Positions 1 to 6,813 of a DNA stretch of 64,000 nt are shown here, piece by piece. The DNA is taken from the NCBI RefSeq assembly GCF_003053845.1, contig NZ_QAYG01000001.1, positions 688,078-752,077 on the forward strand, in the 5' to 3' direction. The first letter of the stretch is position 1. Each line of letters starts with the position of its first letter. Made by a program: the position numbers and the translations under genes. A model generated the notes under the pieces. It saw nothing but the letters and a program-made list of their open reading frames with translations, searched no databases and was not told the origin of the DNA. Source of the stretch: Breoghania corrubedonensis (GTDB lineage: Bacteria > Pseudomonadota > Alphaproteobacteria > Rhizobiales > Stappiaceae).

Positions 1-2
1 TG

Positions 3-590
3 ACCGCCTGGCCGACCGAGCAGCGCGCCGCGATGATCGGCCGGGTGTTCCAGGAGCCCCGGGCGGGGACCTGCTCTTCGCTGACGGTGGAGGAAAACCT
101 GGCGCTGGCAGCGAGCCGGGGCGGGCGCCGGGGCCTTCGCACCGCGCTCGGCCGGGGCAGTGAGCGCCGCCGGCTGGCCGATCAGGTCGCCCGGCTTGGA
201 ATGGGGCTGGAAGACCGGCTCGGCGCGTTGGCGGGGACCCTTTCCGGCGGCCAGCGGCAGGCGCTCAGCCTGCTCATGGCGACCCTTCTGCCGATGAAGA
301 TCCTGATCCTGGACGAGCACACCGCGGCGCTCGATCCAGGTGCTGCGGCCACCGTTCTGGATCTGTCGGCGGAGATCACCGGCGAGCAGCGGCTGACGAC
401 GCTCATGGTGACCCACAGCATGCGCAACTCGCTCGATTTCGGCACCCGCACCATCATGATGAACGCGGGCCGCATCCTGCTCGACATCCACGGCGACAAG
501 CGCAAGGACTATGACGTTCCCGACCTGCTCGACCTGTTCAAGAAAACCACCGGCAGCGCGGTAGAGGACGATCAGCTCGTGCTGGCCTGA
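3..590 (+). CDS. ABC transporter ATP-binding protein (COG1101 type), 5' end outside window
   Basis: This is the ATPase of an ABC importer of the uncharacterised type that pairs with a TrpX-like binding protein and one permease. The reading frame is open from base 3, so the Walker A part lies before the window. Visible are the Q-loop (GRVFQEP), the signature LSGGQRQALSLLMA, Walker B with ILILDEHTAALDP, and the switch histidine in VTHSM. The HTAALDP form and the MMNAGRILLDIHG tail are typical of COG1101. The binding protein and permease genes should lie just upstream. The substrate cannot be told from this fragment. Confidence 0.85.
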   Translation, partial: TAWPTEQRAAMIGRVFQEPRAGTCSSLTVEENLALAASRGGRRGLRTALGRGSERRRLADQVARLGMGLEDRLGALAGTLSGGQRQALSLLMATLLPMKILILDEHTAALDPGAAATVLDLSAEITGEQRLTTLMVTHSMRNSLDFGTRTIMMNAGRILLDIHGDKRKDYDVPDLLDLFKKTTGSAVEDDQLVLA

Positions 591-749
591 TTGCCCTGAG
601 ATCCGGCGGGCAGGGCTGTTTCGGAGCGGGCCCGTTTCAGGCCGGGACAAGGGCGCGCTTCCACTTCAGCCGGAGCGATGCTCGCCGCTCACCTCGCAAG
701 AAGCGAGCGGGGAAGAACTCTCGCGGAGGCGGAGAAACCGAAAAGCCTA

Positions 750-776
750 CCCCCCTCTCCCGTGGGAGAAGGGGGA
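750..776. repeat. Palindromic CCCCCTCTCCC-GT-GGGAGAAGGGGG element
   Basis: This is a near-perfect dyad in the 240-base gap after the ABC ATPase. Its CTCTCCC/GGGAGA core also appears at 57588-57606, followed there by a second small hairpin. That points to a dispersed REP-like repeat rather than a gene-specific site. The family assignment is inference. Confidence 0.45.
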
Positions 777-806
777 AGGGTCGCGGTTCCCTTGAAGCAG
801 GAAAGA

Positions 807-840
807 CCTCGCCTGATCTCCCGGCCTTGCTCAGGCGAGG
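807..840 (-). terminator. Hairpin terminator of the YciI gene
   Basis: A perfect 10-bp stem (CCTCGCCTGA / TCAGGCGAGG) with a 14-base loop. On the minus strand it begins inside the last codons of the YciI gene, includes its TGA stop, and is followed by a TCTTTCCT tract. It probably ends that transcript. Confidence 0.55.
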
Positions 841-1166
841 GCGGCCTGCTCGCGCTCCAGCTCCCTCATCAGCAGGCCCGGCGGATTTTCCGGCACCATC
901 TGGCGCAGGCGACTGACGCTGAGTTCGGCGAACAGGCCGGCGCGCGCATAGGGTTCGGCTCCCAGGAACGCGTCGACCTCCGCCCGGGTGTCGAAGGACA
1001 GGACCATGAGACTTCCGATCACCTTGGTTCCGTCGTCATCCTGCAGCGGGCCGCCGAACGCGACACGGTCGCCGTTGGCGATCATGTATTCCAGATGTTC
1101 CGCCCGCGTGCGCTGGCGCAAATCGCCCGCATCCGGCCGGTCGATACAATGGACAACGAATGGCAT
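831..1166 (-). CDS. YciI family protein
   Basis: A small (about 111 aa) stand-alone YciI-fold protein of the ferredoxin-like alpha/beta barrel type. It begins MPFVVHCIDRPDAG and carries the family pattern of an R-x3-H-x-EY motif (RTRAEHLEYM), a GGPL turn and a late DPYAxAGL-like segment (EPYARAGLFAEL). I chose the ATG at 1166 because AGGGGAA sits six to ten bases before it; the longer open frame upstream has no family similarity. Members are often linked to catabolic genes, but the reaction is mostly unknown. It is divergent from the MarR gene, which may control both. Confidence 0.8.
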   Translation of the reverse strand: MPFVVHCIDRPDAGDLRQRTRAEHLEYMIANGDRVAFGGPLQDDDGTKVIGSLMVLSFDTRAEVDAFLGAEPYARAGLFAELSVSRLRQMVPENPPGLLMRELEREQAALA

Positions 1167-1289
1167 GGTCTGTTCCCCTGTTTGCGTGTCATTGCCGCTT
1201 GCGATGGGCGTTTCCTCCGCGTGCCATGGGGCCCTGTTGCGGGTCTTGCGTGGCACAAGCTGTTGCCATACGTGATTAAAGAGGATATG

Positions 1290-1304
1290 ATTGCAATATG
1301 CAAT
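1290..1304. promoter_or_regulatory. Candidate MarR operator overlapping the marR start codon
   Basis: ATTGCA-ATA-TGCAAT is a perfect inverted repeat in the AT-rich divergent region. It covers the ATG of the MarR gene at 1298, so a dimer bound there would block that gene and could affect the divergent YciI promoter. Autorepression is inferred from position only. Confidence 0.45.
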
Positions 1305-1891
1305 TATATAGCAATAAAAACCAGGGCCCGGATGGAAACGACCTGTCCGAAGATGCCCCTGAACCGGATGAGTCCTCCGCGTCGCAGCAGGCGGCGGCGT
1401 TGCAGCTCGAGGCCTGGCTGCCCTATCGGCTGTTCCGCGTCTCCGTTCGCATCGCCGACGTGCTCAATGCCTTCTATGGGCCCAAATTCGGATTTTCCCG
1501 CTCCGCCTGGCGCACCATGGCGATCGTTGCCAACCGGCCCGGCGTCAGCGTCAAGGAGATCTGCCAGGCCGGCGGGCTCGACCAGTTCACGATTTCGCGC
1601 GCCATCCGGCAACTGGTGGAACTCGGCTATGCCCGCCGCCAGACCGGCCGCACCGACCGGCGCTACGCGGCGATCGAACTGACGCAAAGCGGCTGGGAGG
1701 CCTTCACGGAGATCTCCGATCTGGCGCAGCGGCTCGAACGGGAACTGACCGACGCGGTCTCGAAGGACGAACTCGCCGTTCTCGACACCATTCTCACCAA
1801 GCTCGACAACGCCAGCGCGGGCATCATGGCGCGCGGCTGGAGGGGCGTGCGGGAGAGCACGGAAACGGACGGAGAGGCATCCGGCACGTAA
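1298..1891 (+). CDS. MarR family transcriptional regulator
   Basis: This is a winged helix-turn-helix regulator of 197 aa. Residues 1-35 are a polar tail. The helix-turn-helix spans about residues 75-115 (VSVKEICQAGGLDQFTISRA, then IRQLVELGYARR), followed by the wing with TDRRYAAIELTQSG. The C-terminal helices form the usual dimer region. It is divergent from the YciI gene, with a palindrome over its own start codon, which suggests autoregulation. The nearest gene on the same strand is the EamA exporter about 180 bases on, which is a possible target. The ligand is unknown. The GAGGA ribosome site lies about 12 bases before the ATG, which is a little far. Confidence 0.85.
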   Translation: MQLYSNKNQGPDGNDLSEDAPEPDESSASQQAAALQLEAWLPYRLFRVSVRIADVLNAFYGPKFGFSRSAWRTMAIVANRPGVSVKEICQAGGLDQFTISRAIRQLVELGYARRQTGRTDRRYAAIELTQSGWEAFTEISDLAQRLERELTDAVSKDELAVLDTILTKLDNASAGIMARGWRGVRESTETDGEASGT

Positions 1892-2071
1892 CACCGACGG
1901 GCGAGCGAAAACGGGCCAACCGGAGCATGTTCCGATCGGATTTCATCGATCGGAATATTCTCAAGATATCGATCTGGGGCGGTTTCTTGTCGTTCAGGCA
2001 ATTTCGCCTGCGAGACCCGGCGCTCCAGAGCCCGCGATCCGGCCTGCGATCACGAAAGGCAGACCCAACCC

Positions 2072-2971
2072 ATGCGCGCGCTTCTTTTTGTGGCCACCGC
2101 CGTCCTGTGGGGCAGCAGCGCCATCGTCACAGGCCAGCAGGCGATCTCGGGCGCGCCGGAGGTGTCGGTCGGATACCGGATGGCGCTCGTGAGCCTGGCG
2201 ATGTTCGGCTGGAGCCTGGCGCGCGGCCAGAGCCTCGGCGTGCGCCAGATCGACCGCCCCTGGGTGGTGTTGCAGGGGGTCTCGTTCTTCGGCCTGGCGT
2301 TCATCACCTTCTATCACGCCACGGCGCTGATCCCGTCGGGCATCGCGGCGCTGATCCTGTCGACCTCGTCGCTATTCGCCGCGCTGGTGGGCTGGCTTTT
2401 TCTGTCCGTCCCCATCACCTTGCGCATGCTGGCCGGCATCGTCGTCGGCATCATCGGGCTCGCCGTGATCGCGGCGCCGCAATTCACCGCGCTGTCCTCG
2501 GGTGCGGGAACCGTCGCAGGAGCCGGGCTGGCGCTGGCGGCGGCGGCATGCACCGGTTGCGGCACGGTGGTGGCGATGCGCAACCAGCGCGCCGGCATTC
2601 CCATCTCCGTGCTGATGAGCTGGGCGGCCCTGTGCGGGGCGCTGTTCTCCTTCGCCCTCGCCCTGATCGGCCAGGCGAGCTTCCATGTCGACGTCTCCCT
2701 CGCCTATCTGGCCGGCCTCGCCTATCTGGCGATTATCGCCTCCTGCGTCACGTTCTTCATGTATTTCAGCCTTGTACACCGGATCGGCGCGGCCAGCGCC
2801 TCCTATACGCTGGCGCTGGTGCCAGTGGTGGCGCTGCTGCTTTCCGCGCTCTTCGAAAACCTCAGGATCGACGCGAGCGTGCTGAGCGGCGGCTGCGCGG
2901 TGCTGCTCGGCAACATTCTCGTCCTCAGTTCCCAGGCCGGCGCACCCGCCCGCGCAAAACAGGCATCGTGA
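2072..2971 (+). CDS. EamA/DMT superfamily transporter
   Basis: An inner-membrane protein of 299 aa with ten predicted membrane helices in two EamA repeats, the length and layout of the RhaT/YdcZ-like drug/metabolite transporters. It opens with MRALLFVATAVLWGSSAIVT, whose WGSS turn is typical of helix 1. The second repeat begins near residue 150 and closes with LVPVVALLLSALFE, the usual EamA helix 9-10 motif. Such proteins export amino acids, metabolites or drugs. The RidA gene follows 45 bases downstream, so an amine or amino-acid substrate is plausible but not shown. Confidence 0.85.
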   Translation: MRALLFVATAVLWGSSAIVTGQQAISGAPEVSVGYRMALVSLAMFGWSLARGQSLGVRQIDRPWVVLQGVSFFGLAFITFYHATALIPSGIAALILSTSSLFAALVGWLFLSVPITLRMLAGIVVGIIGLAVIAAPQFTALSSGAGTVAGAGLALAAAACTGCGTVVAMRNQRAGIPISVLMSWAALCGALFSFALALIGQASFHVDVSLAYLAGLAYLAIIASCVTFFMYFSLVHRIGAASASYTLALVPVVALLLSALFENLRIDASVLSGGCAVLLGNILVLSSQAGAPARAKQAS

Positions 2972-3016
2972 TCGGGCAGACCTCATGACCAGACAGGTTT
3001 CGCGAAAGGATTGTCC

Positions 3017-3388
3017 ATGAAGAAGCAGACCTTCGGCGTTCACCCCGTGGTTCCGCTTTCCGCCGCGGTCAGGGCCGGCGACTACATCCACCTTTCCGGT
3101 CAGGTGCCCTTCACCGCCGACGGCATGCTGGTCGTCGGCGATATCGAGGTCCAGACCCGGCAGGTCCTCGACAACATCGCGGCCGTTCTGAAACAGGCCG
3201 GCGCCGCGCTTGACGACGTGGTCAAGACGACGATCTGGCTGAGCGACCCGACCGACTTCCAGCGCTTCAACGCGGTCTACGGCGAATATTTCGCGCAAAA
3301 TCCGCCTGCGCGCTCCTGCGTGGCCGGACGGCTGATGGTCAATGCGAAGGTGGAGGTCGAGGCGCTGGCCTACAAGCCGTTGGCGTGA
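3017..3388 (+). CDS. RidA family protein (reactive enamine/imine deaminase type)
   Basis: A trimeric cytosolic protein of the YjgF/YER057c/UK114 family, which hydrolyses reactive 2-aminoacrylate-type enamines. The ATG at 3017 is preceded at six bases by GAAAGGA; a TTG six bases further up is in frame but worse placed. The family arginine is present in PARSCVAGRLMV (R in position to bind the carboxylate). It is followed by VEVEALAY, where most RidA proteins have VEIEAIA. Length (123 aa) fits. It lies just behind an EamA exporter, probably cotranscribed. Subfamily (Rid1 to Rid7) cannot be fixed by eye. Confidence 0.85.
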   Translation: MKKQTFGVHPVVPLSAAVRAGDYIHLSGQVPFTADGMLVVGDIEVQTRQVLDNIAAVLKQAGAALDDVVKTTIWLSDPTDFQRFNAVYGEYFAQNPPARSCVAGRLMVNAKVEVEALAYKPLA

Positions 3389-3489
3389 GGCGGGAGCATC
3401 CCGCTGCCCGGCCTCCTTCCAGACCGGCGCTCGCCGCGCTCTCCTGCGTGGCGGCCGGCAACGGCCCGAGCATGACCGGGACCGCTTCG

Positions 3490-3769
3490 AACGTCGGTCG
3501 GCCAGCATGTCGGATGGGATGGCGTTCTTCTCGGGCAGGATCAGGTCGCCGAACTCGTAGAGGTGGTGTTCCCACTCGCCCGCCTCTTTCAGCCCGTTAT
3601 ATCTTTTGGAAAATTCCACATCGGAAAAGAGGGACTCGAATTCATCCCAGTTCTTCCAGAGGGGCGGATTGATGACGGTCGCCCCATCGAGGCTCCGGTA
3701 CAATCGGCTCCAGCAGAATGTCTCGTAGACCGTGAACCCATAAAACCGCTTGGTGCTTTTCTCCCTGCG
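3490..3769 (-). pseudogene. Unidentified gene fragment in an IS-scarred gap
   Basis: On the minus strand a frame opening after a TGA at 3772 reads as credible protein for about 90 residues (FYGFTVYETFCWSRLYRSLD and NPPLWKNWDEFESLFSD). It is rich in Trp, Tyr and Phe and unlike the Arg/Pro/Gly-rich noise of the other frames here. There is no start codon with a ribosome site, and beyond about 3490 the frame turns into low-complexity GC noise. I do not recognise the family. It looks like the remaining middle of a gene cut at both ends, next to transposase debris. Confidence 0.4.
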
Positions 3770-3802
3770 TCATCCAAAGTTTCCGAATGAGGGGGGCCTT
3801 GG

Positions 3803-3848
3803 ATGACGCGCCGCCGCTACGCACTCACCGACCACGAATGGTCGATCC
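3803..3848 (+). mobile_element. IS5-family transposase N-terminal remnant
   Basis: The ATG at 3803 begins MTRRRYALTDHEWSI, the usual first residues of the IS5/IS427-group transposase. After the isoleucine the similarity stops and the frame runs into another sequence. Only about 15 codons remain, so this is a dead fragment. The exact break cannot be placed without an alignment. Confidence 0.6.
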
Positions 3849-3867
3849 GCGGCAAGGCCGCCAAACC

Positions 3868-3954
3868 GGGCGGTGGTGCTGTGCGTCGATGAAATCCTCG
3901 CCGCCGTCAAACGCTTCTGTCAGAAGACAATGAACCGAAAGTCGGATTCAGGTG
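3868..3954 (+). mobile_element. IS630-family transposase remnant with internal deletion
   Basis: From 3873 the frame reads VVLCVDE, as in the catalytic-core motif of IS630 transposases. It then goes directly into DEILAAVKRFCQKTMNR and SDSGD, which resembles the extreme C-terminus of the same family. The two parts share the bases GATGAA at the joint, so most of the gene seems to have been lost by a deletion at short homology. It is fused in a different frame to the IS5 fragment just upstream. Confidence 0.5.
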
Positions 3955-3960
3955 ACAAGG

Positions 3961-4785
3961 TCATGATCCTACATCGGGTTCATCCATGCCCTCCCCCAAA
4001 AATTCCAGTAGAAGGGTTGAGAACCGATCCGCCGAATCCACGTTGGAGATGTGTGCGGCGCCATCAATCTCGGCGTAGCGGCCTTGTCGCGCGCTCTCGG
4101 CCATGCGGTGGCTGGTCTCGGGCGGAGACATCGCATCGAGGCTGCCAGCGATGAAAAGCGTCGGCATGGCGAGCGCGGCGATATGTTCCGTGACATCGAA
4201 TGCGCCGATGCCGCGTGCCACGTGGGCGAGCGAGGTGCCGTCGGTGGTCGCCGCTATGCCGTGCCAGACCTGATAGGTCACTAAACCCACCTGCGTCGCC
4301 TGGAACGCGGGAGAGACAAGCGACGGCCAGCTTTGTTCCAACCGTTGGACCGGACCACTGGGGCGCTCGAAGATCATCGCCCAGCCTTCCGCCAGTGCGT
4401 GGAAGGTTGGTGTGTTCGTCTTGTCGAAGCTGTTGGCGACGACCAGTCGGCCGATACGGTCGGAGTGGCGGAGTGCAAGCTCCAGCGCGATCATGCCGCC
4501 CAGGGAAAGGCCGACCAGATCGACATGTTCTATATCCAGATGAGCGAGCAGAGCTTCGACATCGTCCGCCAGCGCGGCGACGCCAAAGGGTGCGGTCAGC
4601 TTGCCTGACGCGCCATGGCCCGCATGATCGGGCACGATCACCCGATAGCCCGCTTCGACCAGCGGTGAGATCTGCGGTCCCCAGGCTCGGCCTGAGTTGC
4701 TGATGCCGTGCAAAAGGAGAATGGGGCGGCCGGTGCCGAATTCGATGAAGTAATTGGTGCGGCCAGCGGAGTCGTAAAGGGCCAT
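3961..4785 (-). CDS. Alpha/beta hydrolase (3-oxoadipate enol-lactonase-like fold)
   Basis: A soluble alpha/beta hydrolase of 274 aa. The oxyanion HG is in LLLHGISNSG (residues 24-33), the nucleophile elbow is GLSLGG with Ser94, the acid is probably the Asp of GSLDAMSPP, and the catalytic His is in GAAHISN. The overall pattern (PDHAGHGAS, then VDLVGLSLGG) is that of PcaD/BioH-type esterases and lactonases. I placed the start at the ATG at 4785, with AGGA seven to ten bases before it; the longer frame runs into the upstream transporter gene. It lies 16 bases behind the MFS gene and is probably in its operon under the MarR regulator. Substrate is unknown. Confidence 0.85.
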   Translation of the reverse strand: MALYDSAGRTNYFIEFGTGRPILLLHGISNSGRAWGPQISPLVEAGYRVIVPDHAGHGASGKLTAPFGVAALADDVEALLAHLDIEHVDLVGLSLGGMIALELALRHSDRIGRLVVANSFDKTNTPTFHALAEGWAMIFERPSGPVQRLEQSWPSLVSPAFQATQVGLVTYQVWHGIAATTDGTSLAHVARGIGAFDVTEHIAALAMPTLFIAGSLDAMSPPETSHRMAESARQGRYAEIDGAAHISNVDSADRFSTLLLEFLGEGMDEPDVGS

Positions 4786-4801
4786 TGCCAGGTTCCTGTT
4801 A

Positions 4802-5968
4802 TCAGAGGGGAAGGAAGAGACGGTCGCCGGGGCGAAAGCGCGCGGCGACGAGCGCGAGCGCAAGGCACAATCCTGCCATCAGCCACCATGCGGGGGTGAG
4901 GTCCGCCAGATTCTGACGCAACAGTCCGGCGACCAGCGGCAGCACAGCCGCGAGGATATAGCCCCCGCCCTGTACGAAGCCGGCGAGCGTGCTTGCCTGA
5001 TCGGCATCCTCGCCATGATCCATCGCAACGATCAGCGAGAGCGGAAAGAGTGCCCCGATGCCTAGCCCCGCCAGCAGCGCCGCCCCCCATGCGAGCGTCA
5101 GTGGCGCGAGGCAGAGGCAAAGCATTCCCATCAGCAGCGCAGCGATCGCGGCGAACAAGACCCCCCGGCGATCCGGCGATCGATCAACCCATAGGGACAC
5201 GGCAATGCCCGCGGCCACCTCCGCCAGTGTGACGGCTCCGAGCATCGCGCCGGCCGCCTCCCCGGACCAGCCGAGTTGCGTGTAGAAGGGCGGCAGCCAG
5301 GCGAGAACGAGCGTATAGGCGCCCGTGCCAAGGCCGAAGAACAGCATCAGCAACCAGGCGCGTGGTGCGCGATGGACCGGGCGGCGTTGCACGGATCCCA
5401 TGATCTCTTTCGGTCCCTGCGGCACCAGAAGCCAGGCGCCCAGCCCAAGAAGAGCAGGCAGTGCCCAGATGCCCAGCGCGGTCGGCCAGCCCCAGACCTG
5501 CCCGATCCAGGCGCAGGCCATACTGGATATCAACGCTCCACCCATGATCGCGGTGGAGTAGAAGCCCATCAGGCGTCCACTGCGTGCTCCGGCCCGGCGG
5601 CGAATGGCACCCGGCATCAGCGCCTGAACGATGGCGATACCGACGCCGCCGATGACGGCGGTCAACACTAGCGCGACCGCCTGCGGCCACACCCAGCGGG
5701 CCAGACAGGCGAGGAGAACAAGCAGGACACCCAAGGCGATGCCGGCCCGCTCTCCTATCCATCCGCGCAGCCATGCCGTTCCCAGCAGGCAGATGCCCAT
5801 CAACAACACCGGGACCGTGGTCAGCAGACTTGCGCCGATGTCACCAAGACCCGTGTCGCGCTGGATCGCGTCGAGCAATGGGCCGACAGAGGCCAGTGCC
5901 GGGCGCAGATTGATGCCGACGAGCAGGATTGCGGCCGGAAACAGCGTCCGGCCTGTTGTTTGGTTCAT
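4802..5968 (-). CDS. MFS transporter, CynX/NimT type
   Basis: A 388-aa inner-membrane transporter with 12 predicted helices. It opens with LVGINLRPALASVGPLLDAI, a hallmark of the CynX/NimT/YycB (COG2807) group, which includes cyanate and 2-nitroimidazole carriers. Members mostly act as exporters or small-anion carriers. It is divergent from a MarR gene, with two palindromes in the gap, and is followed by a hydrolase. That arrangement looks like a self-regulated resistance or detoxification cassette. The true substrate cannot be told. Confidence 0.85.
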   Translation of the reverse strand: MNQTTGRTLFPAAILLVGINLRPALASVGPLLDAIQRDTGLGDIGASLLTTVPVLLMGICLLGTAWLRGWIGERAGIALGVLLVLLACLARWVWPQAVALVLTAVIGGVGIAIVQALMPGAIRRRAGARSGRLMGFYSTAIMGGALISSMACAWIGQVWGWPTALGIWALPALLGLGAWLLVPQGPKEIMGSVQRRPVHRAPRAWLLMLFFGLGTGAYTLVLAWLPPFYTQLGWSGEAAGAMLGAVTLAEVAAGIAVSLWVDRSPDRRGVLFAAIAALLMGMLCLCLAPLTLAWGAALLAGLGIGALFPLSLIVAMDHGEDADQASTLAGFVQGGGYILAAVLPLVAGLLRQNLADLTPAWWLMAGLCLALALVAARFRPGDRLFLPL

Positions 5969-6015
5969 GATGGTCTCCGGGCGTTACGCCCTTGCCACGG
6001 GCCCCGCTTTTGATA

Positions 6016-6035
6016 ATATCTCTACATAGAGATAT
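6016..6035. promoter_or_regulatory. Palindrome 1 in the MFS-marR gap
   Basis: ATATCTCTA-CA-TAGAGATAT is a perfect 9-bp inverted repeat with a two-base spacer, in AT-rich DNA between the two divergent genes. Its size and position fit a winged-helix MarR dimer site. Confidence 0.6.
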
Positions 6036-6037
6036 AT

Positions 6038-6055
6038 TATCTTGACGTCAAGATA
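6038..6055. promoter_or_regulatory. Palindrome 2 in the MFS-marR gap
   Basis: TATCTTGACGTCAAGATA is a perfect 18-bp palindrome without spacer, starting three bases after palindrome 1 and ending 10 bases before the MarR ATG. Sites of this TATCTTGA/TCAAGATA form are common for MarR-family repressors. It overlaps the ribosome site region of marR, so binding should shut off its own gene. Confidence 0.65.
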
Positions 6056-6065
6056 GGTGTGCGAG

Positions 6066-6566
6066 ATGGACAGAGCGGCGATAGCGGCGGAACAATGGGC
6101 CTGCCAACGGCCGGATATCGACACCCGTGCAATGGTGCTGCTGGGACGGTTGGGAGAAGCGGCGCTGCTGATCACGCGGGATCGGCTCAATCCGCTATTT
6201 GCAGAATTCGGTCTTCAACCCGGTGAGTTCGACGTGCTGGCGACGCTCCGGCGCAGTGGCATGCCTTATGCCTTAACGCCCACCGCGCTTTACGAAGCGG
6301 CGATGATCTCATCGGGAAGCATGACCAATCGCATTGACCGTCTGGAGAAGAGCAGACTGGTCGAACGAATGCCCAATCCGGCAGATAAGCGAGGAACATT
6401 GGTGGGGCTTACCGCCGACGGTCTGGCCTTGATCGACCGCGCGGTAGAGGCACATATCGCAAACCAGAAGCACGTCGTCAGTGGTCTGGACGAGCAAGAG
6501 CAAAAACAACTCGCCGCACTTCTCGGCAAGCTGATTCAATCCCAGCAGGACGCGGGCGGCATTTAG
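6066..6566 (+). CDS. MarR family transcriptional regulator
   Basis: A winged-helix regulator of 166 aa. The DNA-binding domain covers about residues 50-115: LTPTALYEAAMISSGSMTNR is the helix-turn-helix with recognition helix, and ADKRGTLVGLTADG is the wing. I start at ATG 6066, which has GATAGG eight bases before it; a GTG at 6057 is also in frame. It is divergent from the MFS-hydrolase operon, and both promoters share the two palindromes at 6016-6055. It is therefore very likely the local repressor of that operon and of itself. The effector is unknown. Confidence 0.88.
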   Translation: MDRAAIAAEQWACQRPDIDTRAMVLLGRLGEAALLITRDRLNPLFAEFGLQPGEFDVLATLRRSGMPYALTPTALYEAAMISSGSMTNRIDRLEKSRLVERMPNPADKRGTLVGLTADGLALIDRAVEAHIANQKHVVSGLDEQEQKQLAALLGKLIQSQQDAGGI

Positions 6567-6813
6567 GGGGTACAGGGTAAGCGCGGGTCCCGGTTTCGCC
6601 GTTCCCGGCCCGTCATTCACCCCTACAGCGAATTGATTTTATCGCGTTTCATTGTTCTGGTCGCAGGCGGGTCCACCATGGGCTTTCTGCCTTGTCGGGA
6701 ATGATGACGAGCCAAGCTCCGATTTCTCGCCGGCCTTTTGCAAATTCCGCAGGCGCGAGCAATCGCGTTTCTTCGCGATCGCCCTGCGTCGCCTTCTAAC
6801 GGTTTATCGCCTC

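Noticed and set aside
3873-4154. Open frame of 93 codons starting in the IS630 fragment
   Set aside because: Only its first 25 codons resemble a transposase. The rest runs antisense through the end of the hydrolase gene.
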